Origin: Acanthaster planci
Lineage: Eukaryota; Echinodermata; Asteroidea; Valvatida; Acanthasteridae
NCBI RefSeq assembly: GCF_001949145.1
Contig: NW_019091453.1
Span: 477,019 to 541,018, forward strand
Direction of reading: 5' to 3'
Length of the DNA stretch: 64,000 nt
Shown: positions 23,626-37,290 of the stretch, piece after piece
How positions within the stretch are numbered: position 1 is the stretch's first letter
How the letters are laid out: every line of letters starts with the position of its first letter
Made by a program: the position numbers and the translations under genes
Notes under the pieces: generated by a model
What the model was told of the DNA's origin: nothing
The model's input: only the letters and a program-made list of their open reading frames with translations
The model's database searches: none

Positions 23626-26600
23626 ATAGCATTCAACTCTGACTAATGTATACAGCACATGTATGTGGCAATGTTAAACTACGACACCCTATCCAAACGA
23701 GAAGGTCCACAAAAATTTCTAAACCATGTGGCATGCGGAATTGCTGGCTCAACTTCTGCTTCTATTTTCATAAGGGCACATAACACTCATTGATTTTTTT
23801 TCCAATTACAATTGAAGAACATTTCTGAAATATCTACTGCATGTAAGTAATGAGCAACAAGAAGATCATTTTTACAGGAGTATTTTGTTCATCCTAGCTT
23901 TTTCTTTCAAAATCCCAATGATTTCTGTTGACAAACCCGCAGAACTGAAACCTTTGATTACTTAATAAAACACATGTCCAGGCAGGTCACTCACACTGCC
24001 GAGGTGTTTAGCAATAAAATCTGAAACTGCACAAAATGGCTTCCACAAACAAAATGGCACCTGGGCCAAGGACTGCCTACACTGGCAAATTGAAACCACT
24101 ACAATTTAAGAGGCAGGCTACAGGCAGCCCATAAGCCCATAAACATCTCACGTTCACATTTCTTTTGATGGGGGAAAGTAACGCCAGCCTGGTATACTGG
24201 ATACGTGTGAAGTCTGTCAACAGACTCCCTCAAATGATCTCCACAATGTCTTTCAGTCACTGAGGTCTTTTTACTTTTAAAGAGCCTGGTGTGTTGAGGG
24301 GGGGGGAAGGGACATACCGGTATTAGCATATTTTAAGATGAAGGTATATCCTTCACTGGGGTACTTATCATACTATGGAGTCTAAGGAACAGACAAGTCC
24401 CCCCCCCTCCATCCAACAGTAACATCCCCCTTCAAGCTACACTTGAAATTGGATCTCACCAACTTCTAGTACAATTCAACGGCCGATGAGATGGCTGGGT
24501 GTTACATGACACCGCGACCGGCTGATGGTACGGTTGTCAGGTTGTCGGGGAATATTCTCATCTTTTAGTGCCTCACAGGGCCATCATTCACAGGGCGCTG
24601 TAACACATCCTTGCACGGTGGAACTCATCCAACAAATTCAGTGCAAAACACAAAAAGTCAAATAACTGAGATTTGTGAATAGAATTTACTTTATTGGGCA
24701 TTGATGCTGAGTTTCAAAAACAGATGAAAATAAAACTATACATGCATGTATGAATCGTAACAGTATGCATTCTGACTCACATTCCACACAATAAGACAAG
24801 AAAATAAACAAACGCCATGCATAAAAAATGATTTTATATGACAAAGCCCTATGTATATTAAAGACATATCAAACCAGCCACTGTAGCAAAACATGTACAG
24901 GTAAGCCAAGAACACATAAAAACCATTTCAGACATGGACAGGTGAAAGCAGGAATCTTGTGCACTTATAATGGCACACGGCAGAAATGAACTGGATAGAA
25001 GCAAGACTGGAATGTTGAGATGAAATGAAGAGAGACAGTGTCGGTTCAAAACATGCAAACTCCAAAGGTCATCCAAACCTAAGAAAAAGTGAAAAGACTC
25101 TGTGAGATATACACTGATTATGCATGTCTCAATGCTGCCATGGATAGGTGCAAGAATACATGCTAGATGAATCCCCCCTCTCAATTCTGGCAGTAATAAT
25201 TACAGACACAGAGATTAAGTTTACGATACTGAGCTTGTAGTTTATATTTACAGTTTCACATGTACCAACTCCTAGTGAAACTGTGATGTCTTTGCACTCG
25301 ATGATACTAAGAGCTATGTTGTGAATTGACCTGTTTAAAAGTACCGGTATTATTGAGCCAAGCCTAACCAAATCTCTAAAACCCATGCTAAAAATCACTA
25401 TATACTTCAGACTGGAAAATAGACATACCGCAAGACTCCTGCAATCCATTCAGACCTAGAAGGAAAAAATCTTTCCACTTCAACATCCTTTTTTTTTTAA
25501 CTTCTTTCTTTTTCCTTTTTCATGCTCCGGGCTTATCATCTTCCCCCATGCTCCTTCAAGATGTAGCTTCATCCCTGGAATTTGTCCATCATCCCTCCAC
25601 AGCATGAAGAGAGAATTCCAAGGATAGTGTTCCCATTCTGAGACACAGCCTTAACTTGATCATCTATGTAGGAAAAAAAAATCTTTTTCGCTTCTTCATC
25701 TCTCAGATGGATATTTCCGGAGTGGGACGATTTCTGTGTTTGTCTATCTGTATTTTTTCCTTCCCCTTCTACTTCTCCCTCTGGCAAAGAGAAGACAGGA
25801 TTCCAGACATGATCAGAGTGTAATTCTCTTCTCATTCCAACCACACAACTGTTCTCCGACGTTTTTTTTTAACCCACGGGGCAAATGACTTGGAAACATT
25901 CGCCGGCTCCGGAATAACATGTTCGTCATTCTCACATTTCATTTTTGACATTCTATAAAATGTCGCTTTTGAGACAGCAAGGTGGAAGGAAATTAGCCCA
26001 AAATGGCATGGCGGAAAGAACAAGGTGTATACGATTGGCACACACAATCTGTGGCCCATTACGAGGCACCATATGTGCATAACATGGAAATTAATTTTCA
26101 AATGACATTTCCTATTATTGAGCTTTAAAAAAAACAGAAAATCCTGAATGGAAGTTTGCACAAAAATGTTGTTGAATTCCATTAAATTAAAAAAAAAAGT
26201 ATGTGCTGGCAATGTGCAACAATACGCAGAATTATACATGCATGACACAATGGACTGACTACAATCAAACGCAGCAGTCATTCTTGTCATTTTTTTATTT
26301 TTCAATAAGTTATGCTGTCCCAACAACTGGAAATGCCAGCCTGCGTACAGCATCTAGTGCCACAGGCCACTCCTGGAGCCTCCACAGTCAAGATGAAATT
26401 CTATTTTCAAGTTTAAGAAAAGAAAAAAGAAATGCTCAAATGAAAAGCTACCCCCTTCCTCCGTCACCCCCCCACCCTTTAAAAAAAATCAAGCCTACAA
26501 CAAAAAGAGTTTGCATTGGTGTGTGTGTTTTTTTTTTTAATTAAATTGAGTTATTCCGTGAAAACAACCCTAAGGTATCTTACACTGACTTCTTATGATT

Positions 26601-28808
26601 TGTCCATCTCTCTTTCAGACCCAAAATAACATGAATTCAGGTATTGGTCAGTCGGGATGTGAATCAACACAATAAAAAAAATCTGAAACGTAAACCCCTT
26701 CACACCTTTAATAAACCCCAAATCTGCAAGATGCTATAGTGACTGTGTACAAACGAGTGCTGTGAGTTTGCCTTACGTGTGTGCAAGAGAAATCGTAGAG
26801 GGTACTTTTCGCTGCATGTACCTGTTAAGTCTCTGAATCCAACTTAGTTTACAGTCATTTTTAGGCCATTCCCCTTTTTAATTAAGATCGGTTCCACTAT
26901 GCAATGTGCCATTTGGTAGTGCCTTTGTGATGGCACGCCGTCATGTGTAATTCAAGTCTAACCCCTTAAATGCTTGGCTCTGCCACTACATCCTCCAAAC
27001 TGCTTCAATATTTGCATGTACGAGTACGTAAATAGCCTGTTAGAAAGAAGGGGTTTTGAGCATGAGCATTTAGTACAGACAGGGATGTATGCATTACATG
27101 TGGGCGACTCAACTAAAAAAAGGTAAAATGCTATTTCACCGGCTGGTTATGGTTCTCATTTCACCAGTCAAAGTGATGAAGTGTTTCAATGCAAAGAAAC
27201 AAAATTATTCAAGAATTGAGGGTGTAACTTGCATAGTGATGATCTATGATTTCCTTTATAAAAGCTTATGAAAACAGTTACAAAAACCAATTTTGTGCTG
27301 CACATCATTTTTTTTTTAAATACCACCATCTGCTGCATGAAATTCAACTTCAACCCAAAGAGGAGATGTAAATCATTTAAGACATCATTTTCTGCCAAAA
27401 ACTTCCTTCAAAATCATAACTGGTTAAAAAAAGAAATCATGCTACGCTACAGTACAGTGACATAATCTTGTCTTTAGTCGGACATATGCTAATGCCTGGC
27501 AACAAGGTTGTGATACACAGAATCTTTTGTGGATTGGCATCCTTGTGTTGACCAAGGAGAGAGTAATTTACATCTGGGTGCGATTGCGTTTTCCCCTTGC
27601 ATGTACAGGGACATCTCGTTATGCCGTTCCCATTGAGTTGTGCATACCCGCTACATCTGTCGGCAGCAAACCAGCAGCCATGACAGCCATTTATGTTTTG
27701 ACGGCTAGCAGCCTAGCTAGCTGTACTTCTTCATTGGCGTTTCAGCAGAGGGTCCCTGATCGCACTCAGCATCCAGTGGGATAAAGCAGGGTGGGTTCAG
27801 GTTAGGGGTGGGAGTTGGTACAAAGACTGTGGCTGAGATAGGAGAGAACCGTATACATGTATATAAGCCCCAAGTAACTGACAATCAGCATTCGAAATAT
27901 TTCATATCTTGTCAGCTGCTTCCCTCAGGCAACTGTAGTTTGTTGTGATATGATGCATCTTTACCTAGCCTGGATTTCATACTAACTGTATTAACTTCAG
28001 CACAAAGCGTACTTGGAGTTGCCCTAAGCGACAGAAATTGCAAATTTTTATTGATACCCAAAACAAGATTCACGAACAGATGATACCCAAAATTCTTTAT
28101 ATTTATACTAAATTTAAACTGATGAACACTAAATTCCATGATACATCAGTTTTTTTTATAAAATAAATGTCTCAAAATTGCTGGTGTCAGAGGAAGTAAG
28201 GGGGTAATCTCAAAGCACATGATTTACATAATCTGGAAAGTCAACCAAATCAAAGTTCAACTAGGAGCCCAACAACAAGGTTGAATCTCATGTGGGGGAA
28301 AAATTACTCTGACAACCTTGCTGAAAGCAGGTTTTTTAGTTGTCACAGACAACTTTGTCAACCACGCACTTGCAACGTCCGGAATCCCATCTCTACTTCC
28401 CACCCACCCCAAAATCCTCAACCCTAAACAAATACCGATCAATTTTTAGAATCACTACGGGCCCAGGGCCCGCGCAGTTCCTGCTTTGACTGTAGGTTTT
28501 TAGTGCAGTGCACGAGTGCACCAGCAACCCCCAGCTGCATGGTGTTTACTTGAGCTGGAGAGGAAGCGGGCCAGGCTGGCTTTGATTCCACATTTTGGAG
28601 GCTACACATTAGTTGCCAGGCAGCTGAGTCAATGGCCTAATAACATTAGCTATGCCATGGTGACTCTGGACAACACATAATTATGCCCAGAATTAAAATG
28701 GGTCAGGCTTTTTTTCTCCATTTTTTAATATGTTACAATAAAATCAGATGCAAATAACATTGTTTGCCTTGATGACTACATTGGAGGGGATAATACAATT
28801 GGTGATAT
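23626..28808. other. Long non-coding stretch with homopolymers
   Basis: Contains a G run near 24298, a C run near 24403, T runs near 25490 and 25861, and TACCGGTA palindromes near 24317 and 25342. Two minus-strand frames (25832-26353 and 25569-25844) abut across an A9 run; neither has a recognised domain. TGATACCCAAAA occurs twice, 26 bases apart, near 28053 and 28079. Confidence 0.4.
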
Positions 28809-29041
28809 CAATTAGACAATCGTGACAGTAATGATAATGGGGATAATGATGATAATGATGATAGAAATGTTAGACATTATGTAAGTGATGATTATGTCGT
28901 AGATTGTGATATATGTGAAAACAACAGTGATATTAAAAGAGATTGAAAGCAAACATGCCTTTCACAGATATTGAGGTTGCGGACCTAAGGAGACTCAAAG
29001 AAAAATTGTCAGGGTACAGTGATGTAGACGATGACAGCTAG
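28809..29041 (+). other. GAT/AAT-rich repeat merging into a possible degenerate coding fragment
   Basis: A trinucleotide-like (GAT/AAT)n tract runs from about 28833 to 28862. Read in one plus frame, 28809-28946 gives an Asp/Asn-rich stretch followed by HYVSDDYVVDCDICENN, then a stop. A second frame offset by two bases opens with ATG at 28955 and gives MPFTDIEVADLRRLKEKL and an acidic tail to a TAG at 29039-29041. A small indel would join the two. GTAAGT at 28881-28886 is a perfect donor hexamer. No family was recognised; simple-sequence expansion is the conservative reading. Confidence 0.25.
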
Positions 29042-32000
29042 GATCAAAGTATAAAATTCATAAACACTTCCTTACAGTGGAAAGAATGAACAGTGTTATT
29101 TTTCATCATCTCATTTTTCTTTGAAACTCAGTCTGTTTTCCCCCTCCCAATTAAAAGTTTGCCATATAAACTAGGCAAAGGCCTCGAAAATGTGTAAACT
29201 TGGGATGCAGTTTGTGAATGCTGATTTTTATGAAAAAAAAAACATTACCAATTTGATTTCCAGATCACGGCCCAGTCTTCCCCTCAAAACCGAACCCTCG
29301 TGTTTCAAGACCTTTGTATTTTTCTTCCATTCACAACACCCAGCAAATCTCAACAAGACATCCAGAATGTCGCTGAGGAATTTTCTCCCAAACCGTAACT
29401 TCACACTTGAATCTAGCAAAATCAATTTTGTTCTCTACAGATTAACTCATGACCTTCCTTGCAAAGGTGACAACCGACAATTTCACCATCTCTCGGCACA
29501 CGACCTTTGGACTTGGTGCAGTAGATAGATCTGTCTTTCTCCCCGTTTTCCCCCCTGAACTGGTGAACACAATAAATTACGTTTGGCTATGCGTACTGTG
29601 AATTCCATTAGTCTTGTTGAATAACAAAAACACAGAAAACCATTGGCACATTCCTGTGTTATTAGTCGTATGTTGTCTATATGTACCTAAAACAATACAG
29701 GCCGTGCCTAAATGAAAAAGGGCCTTTTGTAGCATACAAAGATTGATTCATGGCCAAAACAAAACTGGAAATGGTGTCAATAGAGAAACTTGGCTAAAGC
29801 ATTTAAAATTACTTCAGTCGAGTACATCTAAGTGTTGAATTTAAAACTAAAGTATTTCTTAATTTACACATCAATTAGATTTCTGTTTGAAACTTCAACG
29901 TACATGGTCTTTTGTTAAAACTCTGAAAGCTTTCATCTGTATTTTCAACACTTAACTCCAAACCAAATGCTCCATATTGATAATTGAATCATCAGCCTTT
30001 GAATCGAAAATGTCCAATTTTGCAAAAACTGACTCGGCGGACAGGCATGATGCCGCCCATAGCAGGATGTTCAGTGGTATTTAAGTTCAAACAACAAAAC
30101 CACATTAAGCAAAAGTGTTCTTTAATAGGGATATTTGTTCCTCCTCTACATGTAGCATTCACTCCTATACATGTGCATGCAGAAATGCTGCCTACATTGT
30201 ACTGGTTTGCAATGGTCAGCCATCCCCAAGGCCTGCTGACCAAGCCCCCTGCCAACACCTTGGGATTTCAACAGGAGCAATATATTGTACAATATATTCA
30301 CAATGACCTTCAATGATTTCTCCCTTTAGATGGGTAATTACACCTCAATTAAAGCAACCATATGAAAATGCCGGGCGGGGATAATTATTTCTGCTGTGTA
30401 CTGGACTGTTTATGGCCTTAGTAACACACTGTGCCTTGAAAAGTACCAGTATGCCAGCGGCAATTTTGTAATACTGCAAGGTAAAAAAATACAGGTATGG
30501 TCATTTGATGAAAACTGCAATATCTATTGGATGCTTCATCCTGAATTATTCAGGAAAGACCGGACCTCCAAAAGACCCTGGGATGCACAGGGTGCTAAGC
30601 GTCAGGTGGCTCTGCCCTTGTGGAATTAAAAATAACTGTGAGGGAAGATTACTGATGAGAACGGTTTATCGCATTGTCAACACGTGCGAGAGGAAAGTGT
30701 TATAAATGGGTTTACCTATGACCGGATGGAAAATGCTCGCATGTACGGGCACCTGGCGGGTTCTAGAAACCAATGTCAAGAGCACAGAGACCGCTTCAAG
30801 CCAATTTCATTCACGTTCTCCTTCCAGGACAGATTTGAAGATATGACACAAAATCAATAAATACTATACAATGTGTTTATTGTAAACTGTGTCTTTATAT
30901 GCACATCTAATTTGGGCTCTATTCTTAGTTGGGTTCATGACGCACCATGGAGTGTTGAATTTCCAGCTGCATGACCATTCCCTACAATTTGATTGTCTAA
31001 AACTACCTACAATGAATTCTTTCTGATACTCTTTCAACCTGTGACATTAGTGAAACCAACGGTGTACACAGTGTTAAGTTTCGTCCAACATCTTGTCAAG
31101 AAGGACATCCAGCAGTTTGGCTCGTTCCCTGCCGGTCAGACAAATAATTCTCAAATTATCTCATTGTGCAAGATGTTGGTGGAAAAAAAAATTAAATGAC
31201 CGAAGTAACATAAGCAGAGGTTGCAGTAGAGACAGTGAAATTATTACGCCTTGTCAAAAGAGGCACACGGACAATGCTGGCAGCAGGAATGACTACCACT
31301 GTACAGCATTAGAAATGGTAAACATGCTTTTGTCCACGCTTCCCCCCAAAACAGGTATCTTGCCTGCCACGGCCATTTTGAAAAAAAAAAGGGTTGCGGG
31401 AAAGTACAAAACAGTGCACAGTCAACTTTGCGGTGTCTACTTATTAACCAACCAACCTTGTAGGAAAGGTACTCTAAACCCTTATACTGCTGCATGAAAA
31501 TAATAACGGAAAGAATACTGCGTTGCTGAGGAGCTGTAAAAATGGAGTAAGAATCTCACTCACACATTTTGAAAAGTCAACTGAAACAAAGCCCTCCGTC
31601 TTTTCTCAGAAATTTCTAAGAGAAGACTTAAATACAAAATATTTTTTTTAGATACTGGTATATAACATATATATGAACTGGGGTTCTTCTCTCCTAATAT
31701 TATTAAACAAATTTAGCAAAAGTAAATTCATTTATGCAAGTATCTTTGGGAGAAACCAAATTTGTTTTGTTAGCAAAAAGGCTTACCTTTTCTCATATCA
31801 TATTAACTCTGACATGTATGTCATCTCCTGTTATCACATGCTATCGTTATGTTGTTACAACTGTTACATGTATATTTTGGTTTTGGTCACAAAATATATG
31901 AAACGAACACGGAAACCATGAAAGAATATGACTTCTTTTATCCACACAAAAATGACCAGGGTTTTCTAAACTGTGAACCAAAAAGTAGTGCTCCAAGATG

Positions 32001-33300
32001 GATTCGGGGAGTTTAAATAACACTGCCTGGGAATACCACTAAATCTCCGTTTACCCACCACATTGCGACACAGTATAAAATTAAAAATGCCAAACAAACG
32101 CCAAATAATACGTTATACTGCTTTGAAAGCTGTCTGTTCTCCAAGGTGGCACTACCAAAAAAAAAAAAAAAAAAATGAAAAGTAAGAGGCTGTACAATGA
32201 CAACCAGCAGATGTTTCAGTCTTAATGAAGAAATTAATTCAGAGACTGAAACAGGTTGAAATAATGGCCACCAATCACTGGAACATGGTAAAGGAGACCT
32301 CGCAATCATGACAAAAACTGAAGGCTGCAAACATCATTCACTGGCTGAGTTACAATGAGTCACTACATCCTTGTCAATTCCAAAATGAATCGCAGCACGG
32401 ACAATATACCATTCTGCTTGTTGAGCAAATTTGTACAAGGCTAAATGATGTGACGTGACTGTCTCAGCCAACCCCCCCCATGACTAAGAGAAAGTTAATA
32501 TTTTTTTAATGAACTTCATCGTGAGTCCAGTTGAATATGATGACGCTAACAAATTTAATGGCATGACTCTAAGAACCTAAAAGGCTATATAGTTGGGGGG
32601 GCGTGCTGGTACTATTAATGAAATACTAATCTCTTTTGATAATGAATTGTGCGTGTCATATCTTCGTGACTAAGGATTTCACACGTATCCCTCGGCTGTT
32701 GGTGTTTTATGTATTACATGTATTTTATGCAAAAGCAGTTTGTAAAAAAAAAAAAAGATTAAATTTTGTGGAAACTGAGTTCAATATTTTCAATGTTTCC
32801 TTTGATTCTGACAGGTACTGTGGCAAGATATGTCAAGCATGTTGCACACCGCAATCTCAATGCTGTCAACTATTGAGTAGCTGAAGTTACTTTTAGCAAA
32901 TGGAAGCAAATTAATAATAGTTTGTTGAAAAATTGCAAAAGATGAAACAAATTGTGAAATGGCCACCTGAGGAAAAACATATGCTCATGCAGTTATTAAC
33001 CATTAAGCTTAATATGCCAGTTAAAATTATGCATCTCAACCTCTGACACTCTTGCTGGTACATGTACGTACATAAAAACAGACACGTCTGAAACCAAGAG
33101 CAGAAAGGAAAACAGGTTCCACTAAAACACAGTCAACTTCAGGATAGCGAAATGTTCAAACTTTTTGCTGTATTTACTCTTTTCATTCATTCATAACTTT
33201 TGCACGTAACTGCCAAGTTGGGGAGTCAAAGCGTCCATCCCAGGAAAAAAGTCATGCTAAAATTTCTGCTTCAATGCGTGTATTGCCGTAGACTGATTAT
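29042..33300. other. Non-coding stretch, nothing firm
   Basis: A 19-base A run lies at 32157-32175 and a C run near 32470. An acceptor-like TTGTTCTCTACAG ends near 29441 inside a 112-codon plus frame (29190-29528) with no domain. A balanced patch with TAATTACACCTCAATTAA lies at about 30335. Confidence 0.4.
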
Positions 33301-33539
33301 AGCACTTGTAGTTGGCCAGTCACCAACCAATCATGTGGTCTATTTGGCCATTTGGGGTAACTGATTATTTGAGACGACTCTTGAAAGTGGATCGTGCATT
33401 TCCAGGAAAAATAGGAAGAGACCTCCAATCTGTATATTTGGGTGGCTTCATTCTGTTGGAATGCCACCACATATTAAGGTTGAATGCAGTCCACTGCTTT
33501 TAAATCCATGAAATTTACAGTGTGAACGGATACTTCAAA

Positions 33540-34250
33540 TTGAATTGACGATTATGTGAGACATTATGGTAATCAAATGATGAGGTAAAAGGGCCTTCGC
33601 CACACTCTCTGGGAGCCAAACAGCATCTTGAGCAGCAGAGGTGCTAAGGAAGTGGAATTATATGCATTTCTTGCACAGTGGGCTCAGCGCGCAGCACACA
33701 GCTCAATCGTGACTGGTCATTTTATCAGCCTCCACAGGGATACTGCTAGAATTACATCGGCACCATTTTACACATGATTAGCAGCAAATAACCGCTGCAT
33801 TATTTTCTTGTTCATTTGTAAGCTAGCAGAATTTTGAGAAATTCCACGTAATTTCTACGGAACTATCAATGTCATCTGATAAAAAGAATTTTTTTAAACC
33901 ACAGCAGTAAAAGCAATATTTACTCTAGAACGCCGTGATCATGTTTCCACGAAAGTTGGTCCTGCTCCGATGGATTTATATGCTATATGTATCTGACATA
34001 ATGAATGATGGCTCTGTTGCTTGAAAACTCCTATGATTACCCAAGTCTCAGTGTTGTGGATTTATTTAGCTCCAGGCTTTGTTAATGATAGGAATCATTC
34101 ATCAACTAATGCTCAGTAATGAATCAACAGGAGCACACGGAGTGTTAGTTTATTTTCATCAGGTCATGCCCCCACACCGAGCTCGGTGCCAATTAATGCT
34201 CGTCCTAAATGAGCTGAAGTGAACATTTCACGACACAAAAACAGTCCTGC
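33540..34250. other. Balanced-composition island with POU/homeodomain motifs and a 14-bp palindrome
   Basis: Motifs include TTATATGCATTT (about 33657), TAATGAATGATGG, TTAATGATAGG and CCAATTAATGCTCG. CACCGAGCTCGGTG (34175-34188) is a perfect 14-bp palindrome. There is no coding frame. Regulatory nature is inferred. Confidence 0.3.
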
Positions 34251-34403
34251 TCAACTCAGTACTTCTCTATAAAGAAGATGCCACAAAAACGTGAGGAAAA
34301 GATTTACATGCTTTTTGGACTTGTCATGAAAATTGTGCATGGAAAGACCCACCAGATTTCAATACAAGCAGACAGGCGACTGCTGATGCACTGAGAATTC
34401 TTT

Positions 34404-34419
34404 AAAAAAAAAAAAAAAA
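34404..34419. repeat. A16 homopolymer
   Basis: Sixteen consecutive A. It is not preceded by a recognisable retrotransposed sequence, so it is read as a simple homopolymer rather than a retrocopy tail. Confidence 0.9.
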
Positions 34420-34614
34420 GGTTTCTAGTCGTGTGGGTGAATTGTACTGTCTGTGACACAAACATGTTCATGAAAATGTCTGCAGTGCGGCAGGCATTTA
34501 GATGTATGAATATCCCAACCTGTGTGACAAGGCTGGCTGCATACACATGCCTATCATACTGTGCTAATAAAAGGGGGTGTAACTACTAGCAACAGGGCTA
34601 TGCTAGCTGTGCTA

Positions 34615-34622
34615 TGACGTCA
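34615..34622. promoter_or_regulatory. Consensus CRE TGACGTCA
   Basis: Full palindromic ATF/CREB site followed by CTG and T-rich sequence. An isolated motif; function is unproven. Confidence 0.25.
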
Positions 34623-34696
34623 CTGCTTTTTTTCCTCCTGCCTTCCACCTTCTTTAACTCTTTTTTTTTTTTTAACTGGGTCTTGATCCTATGGCA

Positions 34697-34719
34697 GTGT
34701 GTGTGTGTGTGGGGGGGGG
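34697..34719. repeat. (GT)7 plus G9 simple repeat
   Basis: Seven GT units at 34697-34710 run directly into nine G at 34711-34719. Likely polymorphic in length. Confidence 0.9.
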
Positions 34720-34722
34720 AAT

Positions 34723-36180
34723 CAAGTCATGTACGCCATCCACAGCTACACCGTCGGGGCGAGAGAGGGGAGGAAAGGAGACCGTAGATGGGCGAGATGA
34801 GAGACATGGGTTCCAAATTGACCATAATCAAATAAGGTTCGGCAGTGTACAAATGTGTGACTTTACATTGGCTGAGAAGGGGATAGCTTAAAACGGCAAG
34901 GAGGGGGGGTCGGGTGAAGTGTTCTACTTGCCATGTATGGGCTCGGCTGCTTCCTGTGACTGTGAGGGTAAAAATGCGTCTTGCACAGGAACACCGCACC
35001 TGAGCAAGAGCATAAATCTCCGTACTAACTCTTTTGGTCAGTGTATGTGGAATACTGAATTATAATTTGATTAATTACAAGCTAAGAATTGTTCATCTTA
35101 AGGTGTTTCAGCACAGGTTAGGAATGACGTTGAATAGGATATTTCTGCACCTGTTGAGGGATCACAGTCATCAACTAATGCAATCAGTTTAAGAGCAAAT
35201 GTCATCTGAATAGGCCATTATTTTTGTCAACAAGTCTAACTGGGCAAGTGCTCACCATTATCACTTGTCGACAGCAATATCATGCATGGGTGATAAAATA
35301 CATCTTAGACAAGACTTGAGAGACTGTATGTGCCACACACTTGTGACATGACAAATGCCACACCACAAAATATAACATTATTATTATAAGATCACTGGGC
35401 ACAGAACGTTACTACATAATCGACTAACATTACCATCAATCTTCAGCTACTTAACCATACTGCAGTAAACTGATCCCTTTTCTAGTCTGCTCTAATAGCA
35501 ACAATTCACTGGTTCCTCCGCACTTTGCGTCTAGCCTTCTCAAAACTTAAAGCTAACCATGGGCTATGGGGAGGGGGCACTTTAATTATAATGATGAAAA
35601 GTGGTCTTTTCCTGGAGACTGATCAACATTCAGAAACTGATGAAGCTCCATGAGTGATGGACATCTCAGTAGCACTTATAAATGACATCCATAAATTGGC
35701 AGGCACACATTAATCCCCCCAAGATCAAGTCTCCTGTCTCCACAAGACAAGAGACCTGAACACATTCCTTCCTGAAATGTACAAGTTCAAACTTGACCAT
35801 GAATGTTGACCTTAAAAATAGAAGTAGCGGCCAATGTTTTATCAGTCTAATTAATACAGGCAGACTTAAAGGTAGACTTAAGCATTCATTACATGTCAGA
35901 ACAGGTATTCTGAGTTTCAAGTCAAAAAACTGAGTAAACATGACCCCCCCGTTGCATGTAGTTCTCAGACTTTCGACCATTATTTTCCATTTACACTTCA
36001 GTACATAATAAAAACAATGCTGCATTGGATAACGTAACATAATTGCTAAATAGAAAAACAAAAACAACTGACAGAGGCTACATTTGTTTGAAAAACTGTT
36101 TCCAATATTATTTGATAATGCATATTGCCCATCCAACCTACATGTACATGTAGTCATTGGTCCCTTCTGAAGTCATACAA
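34723..36180. other. Non-coding stretch, nothing recognised
   Basis: A 163-codon minus frame (35666-36157) is open but shows no domain or splice support. TACATGTACATGTAG occurs near 36139. A few homopolymers are present. Confidence 0.45.
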
Positions 36181-36525
36181 GGACGAACAAGCCAACAACT
36201 TGATTGACTGGGCATGTCCATCGGAAAGATACTCTGTGCGTAATCTCCGGCAACCGGTGCCCACCCTTTGCCATTTAACTGGTCAGCGCATATTAATGTC
36301 AGACCAACTAACACTCATCATCTGTCGCAGGTCAGCTCCGTAACCCCTCCGGCAAGACAACGGCCAATTTGTACAATTCTTCAGAGGGCCATTACGGCAT
36401 TCGTTGTGTCCGAGTTAATCTCAGAAACTAACTCGGCAGAAGATCCGAAACCAGACTGGTCAGCCAGATCAGAGGCTGCGGCAATAGAACAGGGAATGCT
36501 GACTTCCCAGCATGGAACAATGTAG
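36181..36525. other. GC-richer island, possible conserved element
   Basis: About 345 bp of balanced composition with TTGATTGACTGG (PBX/MEIS-like, near 36201) and the inverted repeat CCGAGTTA/TAACTCGG around 36411-36437. An 85-codon plus frame (36268-36525) lacks recognisable protein features. Coding is not supported. Confidence 0.25.
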
Positions 36526-37204
36526 CTGGCAGTATATGCCACAATCTGGCCCAATCAATATACAGAAATATCCATTCACATTAAAATCAGAGGACTGCAA
36601 ATGATTCATATATATATCCATGACAACATTCACAGGTAGCAGGGGCCAAAGTATTTCACAATAATTGTTACACAGGCAACTAGGTGGGACTGTGATTTAA
36701 TTTCTTTCACAGTATACCTTGATCTGAGTCCCAGATCTGAACAACTGAAAACAGTTAATTTAAGCTTGTCCCCGGGCAACAGAAAACTAGCAAAACTCTT
36801 TTTATGAGTATATATAACGGTTTGCCTCTTTTTATGAGGTTTGACACCCTGGACTAAGTCTCTCTGATTTTGCATAGTGTGAGTGCGCAACAACCATCTT
36901 ACATGTACGAGTACCTGTCTTGGCTCTTTTGATGTCTGATGTTCTATATACAAAAAGTTTAATTCCGCACATGCATGCACAAGCTACACTAATCATTCCA
37001 ACTGCTTGCTTAAGGGAACACCCTTGGTACAACTCTAGCTTACTTGTTCAATCTTATTGTGACAACAGAATTACTTCACTGGGAAATGGTTAGCATAATA
37101 ATGGCATGCCTGTTCCTGTGGTTAATTAAAAGCACTAACCCCCATAGGGACACATGAAAAATTACTGATCAGTGAGAATTTGGTTAGAAAGCAACATTGA
37201 CAAA

Positions 37205-37290
37205 CCCATCAAAATTAATCATCTGTAACTGGGCTCTGGTTGACGTTTCGACCAGGAAACCTCCAGCCAAATTTGACAATTTCAAAGGAA
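37205..37290 (-). mobile_element. Possible Penelope-like element tail fragment
   Basis: Read on the minus strand, the segment contains CCTGGTCGAAACGTCAACC preceded by a frame of the type EIVKFGWRFPGRNVNQSPV. The block (T/C)GGTCGAAACGTC near the 3' end is a pattern I associate from general knowledge with Penelope-like and some LINE elements of marine invertebrates. Only the short block is visible, and no reverse transcriptase or GIY-YIG domain was found nearby. Confidence 0.3.

Noticed and set aside
25832-26353. 173-codon minus-strand open frame
   Set aside because: The chance of one such frame in 64 kb is not small. Composition is Phe/His/Cys-rich without a pattern, and no splice signals support it.
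32157-32175. A19 run as the tail of a processed retrocopy
   Set aside because: No open frame, transcript-like sequence or target duplication precedes it.
35666-36157. 163-codon minus-strand open frame
   Set aside because: No domain, no convincing start or splice context, and an overlapping plus-strand frame of similar quality.
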